From NCBI RefSeq assembly GCF_026130165.1, contig NZ_JAIHOM010000034.1:1-45669 (forward strand): DNA of 45,669 nucleotides, written 5' to 3'. The DNA comes from Spirulina subsalsa FACHB-351 (GTDB taxonomy: Bacteria; Cyanobacteriota; Cyanobacteriia; Cyanobacteriales; Spirulinaceae). Each line of letters begins with the position of its first letter. The stretch's first letter is position 1. Positions 25,030 through 34,413 of the stretch are shown here, piece after piece. The notes under the pieces are model-generated. The model saw only the letters and a program-made list of their open reading frames with translations, ran no database searches and was not told the origin of the DNA. A program made the position numbers and the translations under genes.

Positions 25030-25165
25030 GTTAGGTGAAGCGAAGCGCCCAACCCAACACTCCCATCAAAAGGTAAAGCTTCAACTCCCCAATCAGAAAC
25101 CGGGTTTTTGTTCAGAAGTAGCGGGACAACAGGGGAATGCAAGAAACCCGGTTTCTAGGTGGCTA
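25024..25165 (+). repeat. 142-bp dispersed repeat (MITE-like), copy 2
   Basis: The second copy, same orientation as 21961-22102. It exactly fills the gap between two convergent genes: the Uma2 stop (25027-25029) and the hpsJ stop (25163-25165, minus strand) both fall inside its two ends. Its inverted repeat AGAAACCGGGTTT/AAACCCGGTTTCT (25095-25155) may also serve as a two-way terminator. Confidence 0.9.
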
Positions 25166-25951
25166 CTTTCTCGCCCAGCGTGTTCCTTGCCACATCATGA
25201 GAAATAGCACTGCCGCTAACAAAGAGCCAAGATTCCATTTAACGGAGTTCTTTAATAAAGACAGTCGTTGAGCCGCTTGGAGGCTTTCCGCTTGCTGTTT
25301 AATATTTTGTTCAACCTGTGACATGGTATCAGCTAAACGGGCTTTCACTTCGTCGTATTGTTCAGGATTATCTAGGGTGGGGCGGGTAGGTTGATTGGTA
25401 ATTTGTCCGACTAATTCCTCCAATTCTTGCACGGAATTAACTTGGGTCAATTGTTGTTGAACTTGCTCTACTTGGCTCACCCCTTGAGCGACTCGACTGG
25501 TAATTTGTTCGTCCGCTTGTCTCTGAATACGAATGGTATTAAAGACTCCCAAGGGGATGAAGAGGAAGAAGAGTAAGGCTAAACCTAACACTAACCAAGA
25601 TAATATTTTTAAGAGGGGAATTTCCCACCCGGATCGTACTTTTTTTTCTGCAAAAAAGATGAAGCTAAAACCAATTAAAGGAACGGCTACCCGTTCCACA
25701 ATGCCGCCAAAGGTTTGAAATTCCCAAGTCGGGTTCATAAAGTTGGGAGGGATCAGCAAATTTATCACATCAAACAGGAGGAAAATCAGTAGACCATACC
25801 CGACGGTTCTTAAGAGTTTAATGGACTGAACTTGAGCTAGGGAAAAGTTCCAAATTTCGTCAACTTTTCCACTCATTTCGGCTAAATGTTGATTAGAGTG
25901 TTGAGACTCTAAGGGTTGCTCAGGATTGGAGGATTGGGGGGCAGAATTCAT
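25163..25951 (-). CDS. hpsJ: HpsJ-family membrane protein
   Basis: A 262-residue protein with hydrophobic helices at about 46-66, 84-100, 110-138 and 240-258. The block LLIPPNFMNPTWEFQTFGGIVERVAVPLIG is characteristic of HpsJ proteins, which in filamentous cyanobacteria are linked to hormogonium polysaccharide and motility. A coiled region from about 140 to 235 (QVEQVQQQLTQVNSVQELEEL, NIKQQAESLQAAQ) lies between helices, probably outside the membrane. It follows the cyanoexosortase-associated gene by 45 bp. The stop lies in the repeat. Confidence 0.72.
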   Translation of the reverse strand: MNSAPQSSNPEQPLESQHSNQHLAEMSGKVDEIWNFSLAQVQSIKLLRTVGYGLLIFLLFDVINLLIPPNFMNPTWEFQTFGGIVERVAVPLIGFSFIFFAEKKVRSGWEIPLLKILSWLVLGLALLFFLFIPLGVFNTIRIQRQADEQITSRVAQGVSQVEQVQQQLTQVNSVQELEELVGQITNQPTRPTLDNPEQYDEVKARLADTMSQVEQNIKQQAESLQAAQRLSLLKNSVKWNLGSLLAAVLFLMMWQGTRWARK

Positions 25952-25996
25952 ATTTTTTTCCTTGACTTATAAGCTAAAATATGCGGCAAAGATGGG

Positions 25997-26677
25997 TTAG
26001 GTGGAGGGGAGATTCCGAAGATGCGATCGCCACCAATCATACCAACCCGTCCAAACCTCCTCGACTCCCTCTAAGGGATTCGCTAGAGGAACGTCGGATG
26101 CAGGCATGATGATTAAAGTCCAAAAACACCGAGGATCTCGCAAGGGTTGCTCTCTGGTTAACCAAGCCAACAGCCTTGATCCGTCCAAACCATAGCGATA
26201 ACCATTTTGCTTGAACTGTAAATGAGTCACGGTGCTATGGCCTCTGGCATTAATACAGGCTGTGAGATAAGTATAATCTGGATTGGCTGTCACGGCATAA
26301 AACCCCTGATTAGGATGTTCTCGAATTTCTACAGGTTGAGAAATATTAGCATATTGTTTCATTAATGTTCTGGCATCTTCTTCATTGGTAACAAGGCGCA
26401 TTTCTACTTGAACCACTCGGTTGTTCTGTTGGTAGTAATACGTCTCGGCTTGGGGGAATAAATCGGGGTCTGACCGTTCCTTAATTTCTAAAGGCTTGGG
26501 GAGGGACTTCCAGCTAGGAATGGGGACGTTTTCTGGAAACTCAGGTACTGTTACAACTGCTTGGGGAATGGAGGGGGAGGGTTGAGAAAACAGAATTTTC
26601 AGGCAGCTAAACCAGACTCCAGTACAAATAAGGATTAAAAAAGGGAGGCGCATTTTCTGCTCAAAAAATTGGTTCAT
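25997..26677 (-). CDS. cyanoexosortase A system-associated protein
   Basis: A 226-residue protein with an N-terminal membrane helix at about 11-30 (LPFLILICTGVWFSCLKIL), then a soluble domain with YYYQQNNRVVQVEMRLVTNE and TYLTACINARGHSTVT. The architecture and these blocks resemble the small proteins encoded beside cyanoexosortase A. They are thought to help an exosortase that sorts or cuts surface proteins. No exosortase gene is in the window. It lies between mnmE and hpsJ on the same strand (gaps of 41 and 45 bp). Moderately sure of the family. Confidence 0.6.
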   Translation of the reverse strand: MNQFFEQKMRLPFLILICTGVWFSCLKILFSQPSPSIPQAVVTVPEFPENVPIPSWKSLPKPLEIKERSDPDLFPQAETYYYQQNNRVVQVEMRLVTNEEDARTLMKQYANISQPVEIREHPNQGFYAVTANPDYTYLTACINARGHSTVTHLQFKQNGYRYGLDGSRLLAWLTREQPLRDPRCFWTLIIMPASDVPLANPLEGVEEVWTGWYDWWRSHLRNLPST

Positions 26678-26718
26678 GGCTTAAGCTAAAAAAGAGTTAG
26701 TCACTAGATAAAGCTGGG

Positions 26719-28089
26719 TTATTTCCCAATACAAAACCGACTAAAAATTTGGTCTAAAACGGACTCGGTAACGCCTTCTCCGGTAATTTCTCCTAGGGCT
26801 TGAATGGCACTGCGCAGGTCAATGGTCCAGAAGTCTAGAGGGAGTTGTTCGTTGATGGTTTGTTGCACTTGTTCTAGGGCAATTTTAGCCCGAGTGAGGG
26901 CGGCGGCTTGGCGTTGGTTGATGGCAATATCAAGGTTAGTGGCCGTGAGTTGTCCCGTTTTGATGGTGTTTAGGATCGCTTGTTCTAGGTCAGGGATGCC
27001 TTGATGGTGGGCGACGGCGGTATAGACGACTTGCTGGATTTCGGGGGGATAGTGGACTTGTTGAGGGGAGGCGAGGTCAATTTTGTTCAGGATGAGGATC
27101 AGGGGGCGGTGTTTGACTTGTTGGTAAATTTCGTCATCTTCGGGAGTCCAACCGCTTGGGGTGTCTAGGGTGAAGAGGATCAGGTCGGCGGTTTGGGCGG
27201 CTTGACGCGATCGCGCTACCCCAATTTGTTCTACTGTATCAACCGTATGGCGGATTCCGGCGGTGTCTAACACTTGAATGGGAATCCCCCCCACAATCAG
27301 GCTTGACTCCACCACATCCCGCGTGGTGCCAGGGAGTTCCGTCACAATAGCGCGATCGCTCCGACTCCAAGCATTGAGTAAACTGGATTTGCCCACATTG
27401 GGACGGCCCACAATGGCCACTTTTAAACCACTACGCAGTAATTCCCCTCGGTTAGCTGTGGCTAAAATCTCCTCTACGACCCCTAACGCCCCCTTGAGGT
27501 CTTTTTTGACCTGTTCCTCATCTAACGGCGGTAAATCGTCCTCAAAATCGATGCGTGCTTCCACTTCTGCGAGGATATCCAGGCAAATTTTCCGCAAGTG
27601 ACGGATCGGGTGGGCGAGTTTGCCCTGTAGTCCGGCGAGGGCCAGGCTAGCCGCTTGGGGAGAACGGGCCCCCACCAGATCGGCCACACTTTCAGCTTGG
27701 GTGAGGTCAATTCGCCCATTGAGAAAGGCACGCAAGCTAAATTCTCCCGGCCCGGCGAGTCTGGCACCCCCTTCCAGACACAATTGTAGAACTCGTTGCA
27801 CCGGAATCATGCCCCCGTGACAGTGGAACTCTACCACGTCCTCCCGGGTGAAAGAGCGGGGGGCTTGCATAATCAGTAAGAGAGCCTCATCAACTTGTTC
27901 CCCCGTCTCAGGGTGACGGATGGAGCCGTAGAGGATGCGGTGGCTTGCCCAGCGTTGATTGCCCGGGGCGTGGAAGATTCGCCGGGCGAGGGGTAGGGCT
28001 TCTTTGCCCGACACCCGCACAATGCCGATGCTTCCCTGTTCCGGGACAATGGCCGTTGCGATCGCCGCGATTGTCTCACCTTGCATCAT
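26719..28089 (-). CDS. mnmE: tRNA modification GTPase MnmE
   Basis: A 456-residue protein of standard size. With MnmG it adds an aminomethyl or carboxymethylaminomethyl group to U34 of certain tRNAs. The N-terminal folate-binding domain begins [20 protein letters not shown]. The G domain has [14 protein letters not shown] near 228, [10 protein letters not shown] near 274 and NKID near 338. The C-terminus is the diagnostic FCIGK with the catalytic Cys. The ATG overlaps the kinase stop by one base (TAATG), so the two are probably translationally coupled. Confidence 0.97.
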   Translation of the reverse strand: MMQGETIAAIATAIVPEQGSIGIVRVSGKEALPLARRIFHAPGNQRWASHRILYGSIRHPETGEQVDEALLLIMQAPRSFTREDVVEFHCHGGMIPVQRVLQLCLEGGARLAGPGEFSLRAFLNGRIDLTQAESVADLVGARSPQAASLALAGLQGKLAHPIRHLRKICLDILAEVEARIDFEDDLPPLDEEQVKKDLKGALGVVEEILATANRGELLRSGLKVAIVGRPNVGKSSLLNAWSRSDRAIVTELPGTTRDVVESSLIVGGIPIQVLDTAGIRHTVDTVEQIGVARSRQAAQTADLILFTLDTPSGWTPEDDEIYQQVKHRPLILILNKIDLASPQQVHYPPEIQQVVYTAVAHHQGIPDLEQAILNTIKTGQLTATNLDIAINQRQAAALTRAKIALEQVQQTINEQLPLDFWTIDLRSAIQALGEITGEGVTESVLDQIFSRFCIGK

Positions 28090-29636
28090 TAATCCCCAGT
28101 TTCTTGTTCTTTAAACTCTCGGGGGGGGAAGGACTGCTCAACGTGCCAGAAGGACGATCCCGCCTCCGTGGGACGATTGAGACGGAGGGACAAACCAAAG
28201 CCCGCCCCCGCCGAAGCGGCGATCGCACTGGTCATCAACAAAGCCCCCATCGGAAAGCGGACTGTGAGCTTTGGGCTTCCGGAGCGCGCTTTAACTTTGC
28301 GTTTCCCGGTTTTAGTGGGGTGGGTACTGGTTTTGGGTCGTTTTTGGGGAGAAGATACATTGACGGCCAAAGCTCCAGCTTCTAATTCTTCGAGAGCAGC
28401 AGGAGATGGGGGGGTTTCTCCGGCAGTTGTTTGTTGACGTTCTACCTCCCGTTGAATTTGTCGTTCAAACTCTAAACGAGCTAAACGTTCAGCTTCCAAT
28501 CGTTCGGCATCTAAACGAGCTAAACGTTCAGCTTCCACTCGTTCAGCCTCTAAACGAGCTAAACGCTCATTTTCCACTCGTTCAGCCTCTAAACGAGCTA
28601 AACGTTCATTTTCCACTCGTTCGGCCTCTAAACGAGCTAAACGCTCATTTTCCAACCGTTCAGCTTCTAAACGAGCTAAACGCTCATTTTCCAATCGTTC
28701 AGCTTCTAAACGAGCTAAACGTTCATTTTCCACTCGTTCCGCCTCTAAACGGGCTAAACGTTCATTTTCCAACCGTTCCGCCTGTAATTGTGCATCTAAC
28801 TGAGCTTGTAGAGCCTGTTGTTCTCGTTCCCAGACCTCTCGCCATAACAAAGACCAATCCGGCACCGTTTGGGGGCGGTCAATAGCAGAGAGAGCCATCC
28901 CCCGTAAAATCGTAGCGCGGGTGGGGGAGCTAATCTCCCGGGGGAACTTCTGCCATTTTTCCGGGGGAATATGCCCCAAAATCGGGACCGGTGGGGGAGC
29001 ATCTCCGGTCAACATAAAATAGAACGTAGCACTAAGGCTATAAATATCCGTCGCCGGGGAACAGGGTTTTTTCGGATTATGTTGTTCTAGGGCAGAATAA
29101 CCCGGTGCGATTAAGTTAGCGTGAGTTTGGCGAATTTCTGGAGTGAGTTCTGCGGTAAAGCCAAAATCCACCAGTACCACATCATTGGTTTCCCGGCGAT
29201 AGATAATATTGCGCGGGTTAACATCTAAATGCTTAAGTCCCTTTTGATGCAAGAGATCCAACGCTGAGGCGATTTGATTAATCCATTCTCGGGCTTGGTC
29301 TTCTGGGATTCTACCCTGAGCGGCGACATGATCGGCGAGGTTCACCCCAAGGATTCGGTCATAGACAATGTAGGGCTGTCCATCTTCCTCGAAAAACTCC
29401 CAAATGCCCGGTAAGTGGGGATGAACACATTGTTTGAGTTGTTGGCACAGCTTGAGAAATCGTTCCCGAAATTGAGGAAATTGGGGATGTTCTTGCAAGC
29501 TGGGGGCAAGGGTTTTGATCATGACGGGCTTCCCCGTACCAACTTCGACCGCTTGGTAGGTTAGGCTAAAGATGCCTTGACCAATGGTGGTGTCGAGGCT
29601 GTATTTGAAATCGTTATGGGTGGCAGTGGTTGTCAT
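28089..29636 (-). CDS. Ser/Thr protein kinase with 13-residue repeat coiled coil and membrane anchor
   Basis: A 515-residue protein. A Hanks-type kinase domain spans about 10-270: [11 protein letters not shown] loop, Lys in VMIKTLAP, catalytic HLDVNPRN (canonical HRDxKxxN; the Lys is Asn), DFG, and a GYSALEQ activation segment. Residues 286-389 are eight copies of a 13-residue unit like [13 protein letters not shown], a long charged helix. A Ser/Thr-Lys-rich linker then leads to a hydrophobic helix, [21 protein letters not shown], at about 464-484. The Lys-to-Asn change may lower or alter activity. It lies between the A-adding enzyme and mnmE, coupled to the latter. Confidence 0.92.
   Translation of the reverse strand: MTTTATHNDFKYSLDTTIGQGIFSLTYQAVEVGTGKPVMIKTLAPSLQEHPQFPQFRERFLKLCQQLKQCVHPHLPGIWEFFEEDGQPYIVYDRILGVNLADHVAAQGRIPEDQAREWINQIASALDLLHQKGLKHLDVNPRNIIYRRETNDVVLVDFGFTAELTPEIRQTHANLIAPGYSALEQHNPKKPCSPATDIYSLSATFYFMLTGDAPPPVPILGHIPPEKWQKFPREISSPTRATILRGMALSAIDRPQTVPDWSLLWREVWEREQQALQAQLDAQLQAERLENERLARLEAERVENERLARLEAERLENERLARLEAERLENERLARLEAERVENERLARLEAERVENERLARLEAERVEAERLARLDAERLEAERLARLEFERQIQREVERQQTTAGETPPSPAALEELEAGALAVNVSSPQKRPKTSTHPTKTGKRKVKARSGSPKLTVRFPMGALLMTSAIAASAGAGFGLSLRLNRPTEAGSSFWHVEQSFPPREFKEQETGD
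28470..28781 (-). repeat. in-frame minisatellite, 8 units of 39 bp
   Basis: Exactly 312 bp made of eight 39-bp units inside the kinase gene. Each unit encodes 13 residues; most differ only by Leu/Val at position 4 and Asn/Ala at position 6. The unit length is a multiple of three, so copy-number change keeps the frame and alters only the length of the predicted helix. Confidence 0.95.
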
Positions 29637-29680
29637 GGTTACAGAATGGGGGAATGGGGAATGGGGAATAGGGTAACTGA

Positions 29681-32491
29681 TTACTGTTTACTGTTCTTGG
29701 ACAAGGGAAAATATTGCTTTAAAAAGACTTCAGCTTGAGGGCGATCGCCAATGACTCCATCTAAGGTAGCAGAAAGGAGCGTTTCTAGGATTTCTCGGTA
29801 CAATGGACCGGGCTTATAACCCATTTGTTTTAAATCATGACCATTGAGCGGGGCGCGACGGTGGGATAAATCAATCAGATAGTGCCAGATTTGCCGTCGC
29901 ACCTGTCGGGGGGTTTTCACGGCTAAAAGGGCTAAGACTGCTAGTGAATAATCCCGCAGAGTCTGGACAATTTGACTCGGGGGGATTTCGCCGTGATTCC
30001 CCAAGACTTTGATTAGCCTTTGACGAGCCTCTGGCAACAGTTTCAGCCGTTTGATTCCATCGGCGGAGAGTTCTAAACTTTGGGCGACTTTCCAGCCTTC
30101 TGGGGCCGCTAATTCGGCCAGTAGGAGTTCTAAGCGCAGTTGCCAATGGTCTAGTTGGTGTTGGGGGTCAAATCGTTGTAATCCCCGGTCTAACAGGCGA
30201 ATCTGCCACCAGAGACGAGGGTTTAGCTCTAGGGTGGGATGGAGGCAGCGCAAGGCCCCAAGATCATTGAGTAGTTCTAGGGCAGGTTTCCAGTAGGGGG
30301 CTTCTAGGATATATCTTAATTCAGCCTTGAGGCGGGTCGTCAGGGCGGGGGCGGGATTTTGTTGGGAACGAGAACGATCATACACGCCACTGGTGATGGC
30401 ATAGCGGATATACTGTTCCGTTTGGGCTTCGAGGTGAAAGCCTAGACGCACGGCAAACCGCACAGCCCGGTAGATGCGGGTGGGATCTTCAATGAAGCTG
30501 TTGGCATGGAGGACGCGCAAGGTGTGCGATCGCAAATCTAACAAACCGCCAAAAAAGTCCAACAATTCCCCCTCCCTCGGTGAGGTGAGACGAATGGCCA
30601 GGGCGTTGATGGTAAAATCCCGGCGGTACAAGTCCTGACGAATAGAACTCGCCTCCACTTCGGGATTGGCGGCCGGGTAGGGATAAAATTCTGTTCGCGC
30701 TGTGGCAATATCGACGGCTAAGGAACTAAAAGTAGGATCTTTATGCCACAACAGGGCGGCCGTTTGGAAAGCCCCATGCACTTCTAGGCGGGCTTGGGGA
30801 TACTGTTCTTGTACCGCTTTGGCTAATTCTACCCCGGCTCCGGTTTGGGCGGTACGGTGGAAGCCATCCACTACTAGGTCGATGTCTTGGAGGAGGGTGG
30901 GGGAAGGTTTTAGGGGGGCAAGACTTGCGCCCTCATGGGAGGCTGTTTCTGTTCCCCTCCCTTTTTGGGCATCTTGCTGCATGATTAAATCCCGCACAGC
31001 CCCCCCCACTAGATACAAATGCCAGCCCCGTTGTTCGGCCTGTTGGCTCACTTGTTCTAAAAATTGCCAAATTCCCGCCGGAATCAGGTCTTGAGGTTTA
31101 GGAATCAAGCAACTCGCCCAACGGTGCCGTTTCCCGTTGCTGGACCGATTGCCCATTTCCCCCATGCCCCAATTTTCCCCTTGACGGACTCTCAGCACAT
31201 CCGTTCTGGTCACAATTCCCACCAGATGACCTTGTTCAATCACAGGTAAACGCCCCACATCATAGGTCACCATCAGGGACTCAATTTCCGGCATGGTGGT
31301 TTCTGGGGTGATGGTTTTTAGGGTGTCCGTTTGGCTCATATAGCCCTTAACGGGGGCGTGTTGAAAACCATGATGAAGGGCTAAATCTAAATCTCGACGG
31401 CAAATAATGCCGACTAATTGGTCATTTTCATTGACCACCGATAGGCCCGAATGACCATAACGCAGGAGAATCCGTTGAGCTTCGGCGATGGTAATGTGGG
31501 GGCGAATGGTCCGCACGGGGGAGGACATGATATCCCGTGCTGTGAGGGGGTGGGGCAGTTGATCAATCAGTTGGTTGACAAACTCTTGTAAGGTGTCGCT
31601 GGCGTTCACATTTTTGAGGGTGGCCGATGTCGCTTGGGCATGGCCGCCCCCTCCTACAGCCTGAAAGAGGGGGAGGAGGGTGGTGTTGGGAATGCGCGAT
31701 CGCCCAATCACCGTTAAACGACTCCCACTTTCCGCGCTGCGTTGATACTGCACCCCAAAAAATAGGGCATCGGCTTCCGTTAAATCCATCAGGCGTTCTG
31801 CAATACTCGATAAGCCCGGGACAAAGCCCTCCGTATCTAAACAAACCCAAGTTATGGTATAGCTCTGTACTTTAGCGCGCTCTAAGCCCTCTAGGGCAGC
31901 CGAGAGCAGCTTTTGCAGGCGGGGGGTGAGTCCGGGGTCGATATAGTCCCGAATGCCCTGTAAATCGGCTCCCTGCTCCATTAACCAAGCTAAAGCCCGC
32001 ACATCTCGGGGGGTAGTTTGATCAAACGTCAGGGAGCCGGTGTCTACATGAATTCCCAGGGCCATCACTGTCGCTTCGGGGAAGGTCAGAGACACCCCAG
32101 CGTCTTGCAGTTTCTCCACAATCAACGTTGTTGTTGCCCCAACATTCTCCACCTGTCGAAAGGTAGCGGGAATGTCACTCTTGCTGTCCCAATGGTGATC
32201 ATAGACCTCAATGGCTTCGAGCTGGGGCAAATCTAACCAGGCGGCGCTTTTGCCGAGGCGATCGCGCTGTTGGGTATCCACCACCATAATCCGTTTCAGT
32301 CGTTGGGGGGTGACGCTGCGCTGTTCAATTAACAGCAACTCATCCCGATACAAGGCCAGAAAGTTTTTCACCCCCGGATGAGCGCCCCCCGTTAATACTA
32401 ACTTCGCCCCTGCCCGTAACCGCGTCAAGCCTACAGCCGCGCCTAACGCATCAAAATCAACGGTTTGGTGACAGAGAATGATCTGATACAT
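29681..32491 (-). CDS. A-adding tRNA nucleotidyltransferase with DHH and CBS domains
   Basis: A 936-residue protein. A DHH domain comes first ([14 protein letters not shown] at 8-21, VYDHHWD near 95), then DHHA1 ending [11 protein letters not shown] near 288. Two CBS motifs lie at about 315-440 and a poly(A) polymerase-type head from about 480: [22 protein letters not shown] and [14 protein letters not shown]. This architecture is that of the A-adding enzyme of cyanobacteria and Aquifex, which adds A76 after a separate CC-adding enzyme. A roughly 27-residue segment, encoded partly by palindromic DNA, separates the VGGAVRD and DIDL motifs. The linker near 445-465 is also low-complexity. Confidence 0.9.
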   Translation of the reverse strand: MYQIILCHQTVDFDALGAAVGLTRLRAGAKLVLTGGAHPGVKNFLALYRDELLLIEQRSVTPQRLKRIMVVDTQQRDRLGKSAAWLDLPQLEAIEVYDHHWDSKSDIPATFRQVENVGATTTLIVEKLQDAGVSLTFPEATVMALGIHVDTGSLTFDQTTPRDVRALAWLMEQGADLQGIRDYIDPGLTPRLQKLLSAALEGLERAKVQSYTITWVCLDTEGFVPGLSSIAERLMDLTEADALFFGVQYQRSAESGSRLTVIGRSRIPNTTLLPLFQAVGGGGHAQATSATLKNVNASDTLQEFVNQLIDQLPHPLTARDIMSSPVRTIRPHITIAEAQRILLRYGHSGLSVVNENDQLVGIICRRDLDLALHHGFQHAPVKGYMSQTDTLKTITPETTMPEIESLMVTYDVGRLPVIEQGHLVGIVTRTDVLRVRQGENWGMGEMGNRSSNGKRHRWASCLIPKPQDLIPAGIWQFLEQVSQQAEQRGWHLYLVGGAVRDLIMQQDAQKGRGTETASHEGASLAPLKPSPTLLQDIDLVVDGFHRTAQTGAGVELAKAVQEQYPQARLEVHGAFQTAALLWHKDPTFSSLAVDIATARTEFYPYPAANPEVEASSIRQDLYRRDFTINALAIRLTSPREGELLDFFGGLLDLRSHTLRVLHANSFIEDPTRIYRAVRFAVRLGFHLEAQTEQYIRYAITSGVYDRSRSQQNPAPALTTRLKAELRYILEAPYWKPALELLNDLGALRCLHPTLELNPRLWWQIRLLDRGLQRFDPQHQLDHWQLRLELLLAELAAPEGWKVAQSLELSADGIKRLKLLPEARQRLIKVLGNHGEIPPSQIVQTLRDYSLAVLALLAVKTPRQVRRQIWHYLIDLSHRRAPLNGHDLKQMGYKPGPLYREILETLLSATLDGVIGDRPQAEVFLKQYFPLSKNSKQ
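30909..30965. repeat. in-frame palindromic insertion within the A-adding enzyme gene
   Basis: Two adjacent hairpins occur: GGGGCAAG-A-CTTGCGCCC (about 30915-30932) and GGGAGG with CCTCCC (about 30937-30961). They encode Gly/Thr/Ser/Pro-rich residues at about 509-528, between the two conserved motifs of the nucleotidyltransferase head. The reading frame is kept. It looks like a small palindromic element inserted into coding sequence. Confidence 0.55.
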
Positions 32492-32563
32492 TTACGCGAC
32501 ATTTATCCGGCGATTGAATGTTTAACCAAAAGGCTGGCCCATTGCCTTTTCCCAACTAGCAGA

Positions 32564-32582
32564 CCTTTTCAGCAAGCCCTAA
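32564..32582 (-). repeat. dispersed 3' repeat at the hrcA stop
   Basis: TTAGGGCTTGCTGAAAAGG matches 14541-14559 except for the next-to-last base, and both copies begin at or right after a stop codon. Here the TAG stop of hrcA is the second to fourth base of the repeat. Confidence 0.6.
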
Positions 32583-33658
32583 CTTAAGGCCTCAGATAAA
32601 GAATAAGCGGCCGCTTCTACTAATGTAATGGCATTTTCATATAACATCCGCGTTGGACCAATTAATCCAATACTGCCCACGGGAATATCCCCTTGTTTAT
32701 AATTAGCAGAAATAACGGTGCAAATGGTCAACGGTTCCAGGGGATTTTCTGACCCAATTCGGACGGAAACGCGGGGAGATTTTTCATCCAAATCAGGGTA
32801 CTCAAAAATCAGAGGAAACAGTTGCTCTTGTTCTTCCTCTAGTAAATGGAGCAACATTTGCACCTGTTGCACTTCAGAAAATTCTGGCTGACGAAGAGCT
32901 TCTGAAATACCCCGAATAACAATGGGTGTACAATCGGTTGATTGATTCTCTCTCGCCAAAACCTTCAGAATATCCTGCATAAATTCGGTGTACTTTTTGA
33001 ACTCTTGATCTAACTCTCCCCAGTTTAAGTGATTTAAGGTGGCTAAAGATTTTCCCTTGAGTTTACTATTAAGGAAGTTCGACAATAGTTCTAATTCACT
33101 TTCTAAGTCTTCCCGGTTATCGCTGTTATAATCCCGTTGGGGTAAATCAATCAGTAAGGATTGGGTATAATAGCCATCGGTCACAACTAACAGCATGACC
33201 TGTTTTTCATTAACCGGAATGAGTTGTAGATGGCGCAATTGATTTTGGGAGTTTTGGGGCAAGGTAATTAAGGCAATATGCCCGCTTAAACTGGCTAAAA
33301 TTTGCGCAGCCCGTTTTAAAAGAGTTTCAATATTGTAAGCTTCCCAGTTTAATTTTTGATGATATAAGTTTAACAGATGATTATTCCAAGATTCATCAAG
33401 GCTCATCAAATTATCTACATAAATCCGATAGCCTGAATCGGAGGGGATGCGTCCGGCGGAAGTATGGGGTTGATATAATAAACCTGCTTTTTCTAACCGT
33501 CCCATTGCATTCCGAATGGTAGCAGAACTCACTTGTAAGCCATATTCTTGAGCAATAGTTCGTGAGCCAACAGGTTCGGCTGTCGCGATATAATGGCGGA
33601 TGGTCGCCCAAAGAATATGCTGGTGACGGTCACTCAATTTTAATTGGGGAGACATCAT
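32579..33658 (-). CDS. hrcA: heat-inducible transcription repressor HrcA
   Basis: About 359 residues from the first of two adjacent ATGs at 33656-33658. The N-terminal winged helix reads LSDRHQHILWATIRHYIATA then VSSATIRNAMGRLEKAGLL and HTSAGRIPSDSGYR, which are diagnostic of HrcA. The C-terminal LYENAITLVEAAAYSLSEAL is also typical. HrcA represses groES/groEL through the CIRCE operator until heat stress. No CIRCE site or chaperone gene is seen in this window. An upstream in-frame start at 33733 would add low-complexity residues and is not used. Confidence 0.95.
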   Translation of the reverse strand: MMSPQLKLSDRHQHILWATIRHYIATAEPVGSRTIAQEYGLQVSSATIRNAMGRLEKAGLLYQPHTSAGRIPSDSGYRIYVDNLMSLDESWNNHLLNLYHQKLNWEAYNIETLLKRAAQILASLSGHIALITLPQNSQNQLRHLQLIPVNEKQVMLLVVTDGYYTQSLLIDLPQRDYNSDNREDLESELELLSNFLNSKLKGKSLATLNHLNWGELDQEFKKYTEFMQDILKVLARENQSTDCTPIVIRGISEALRQPEFSEVQQVQMLLHLLEEEQEQLFPLIFEYPDLDEKSPRVSVRIGSENPLEPLTICTVISANYKQGDIPVGSIGLIGPTRMLYENAITLVEAAAYSLSEALS

Positions 33659-33760
33659 GGAAAAATTGTGTTTTTTATTAAAGGTTTTTTCAACAGTGAA
33701 TAGTAAGAGATGGGGGGGTGGGGGAATTGACAATTGATAATTGGGAATTGATAATTGGGA

Positions 33761-33804
33761 ATTCCCTTGTTAAGTCTAGCGTTTGGTTTTTTCAGTCAAT
33801 CCTA
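33761..33804. repeat. dispersed repeat, copy 2 (core AGTCTAGCGTT)
   Basis: Same-orientation match to 16961-16995. To its left are AATTGATAATT units and GGGAATT runs (33722-33760). To its right the 48-bp repeat begins at 33805 without a gap, so three repeat types are packed between the rhodanese and hrcA genes. Confidence 0.65.
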
Positions 33805-33852
33805 CCTATTCCCTGACCTTGACCAAAGGACATTCATGCTCAACTTGTCAAG
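33805..33852 (-). repeat. 48-bp dispersed repeat, copy 2
   Basis: Matches the reverse complement of 10938-10985 with four differences. It lies just 3' of the rhodanese gene (stop at 33865), the same place relative to its gene as copy 1, which follows the oxoamine synthase gene. A transcription-end role is possible. Confidence 0.75.
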
Positions 33853-33864
33853 ATTACCGATTTC

Positions 33865-34218
33865 CTAATATTGAGGAATAGACGGATCCACTAAATGGGA
33901 ATACTCGTGGATTCCTCCTCGGACATTTTTAACATTTGTAAAACCCTGACTCCGTAGCCATTGGCACATTTGCTGGGAACGAATTCCATGATGACATATT
34001 ACAAGGGTTTCAGCATCGGGGTTAAAACGGGTTGTAATGTCCTTTGACCAATATTCGTATTCACTGAGGGGGAGGATGGTAAAACCGGGAATTTGTGCGA
34101 TCGCCACTTCTTGAGATTCCCGCACATCAATCAGTTGTAAGTCTTCTCCTGCCTCAGCCATACGTTGCGCTAAAGTATCCGGGGAAATTTGCGGGATCGG
34201 ATCTTGAGGATTATTCAT
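33865..34218 (-). CDS. rhodanese-like domain protein
   Basis: A 117-residue single rhodanese domain without signal or anchor. LQLIDVRESQEVAIAQIPG begins the domain, and the active-site loop is CHHGIRS, with the catalytic Cys near residue 81. It ends VRGGIHEYSHLVDPSIPQY. It would be a cytosolic sulfurtransferase or sulfur carrier; the acceptor is unknown. The length is normal. It is divergent from the DUF3352 gene (about 195 bp between). Confidence 0.92.
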   Translation of the reverse strand: MNNPQDPIPQISPDTLAQRMAEAGEDLQLIDVRESQEVAIAQIPGFTILPLSEYEYWSKDITTRFNPDAETLVICHHGIRSQQMCQWLRSQGFTNVKNVRGGIHEYSHLVDPSIPQY

Positions 34219-34397
34219 GGGTCACAAAATAAGTTTAAATGTATTAATCGGGGAAACCAAAGATTCAGTTGATGACTGTCACCAACACCTGAAATAATAA
34301 TGTGTAACCAAGCGATGGAGGTATTGTAACAACTCCCCTCTGTTCTTTCCTCGCTTAACATCGCGTAGACTAGATACTGGATTTTGCCCAATTTTTA

Positions 34398-34410
34398 CGA
34401 GACAGTCTCG
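34398..34410. promoter_or_regulatory. perfect 6-bp palindrome just before the DUF3352 start
   Basis: CGAGAC-A-GTCTCG lies 3 nt before the ATG at 34414. At that place it would either occlude translation initiation as an mRNA hairpin or bind a repressor. There is no conventional ribosome-binding site outside it. Confidence 0.35.
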
Positions 34411-34413
34411 ATC

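Noticed and set aside
28406-28885. 159-residue plus-strand frame with repeated LNELN-type units
   Set aside because: It is the antisense of the 39-bp repeats of the kinase gene.
33590-33780. Possible CIRCE operator upstream of hrcA
   Set aside because: The TTAGCACTC-N9-GAGTGCTAA pattern is not present.
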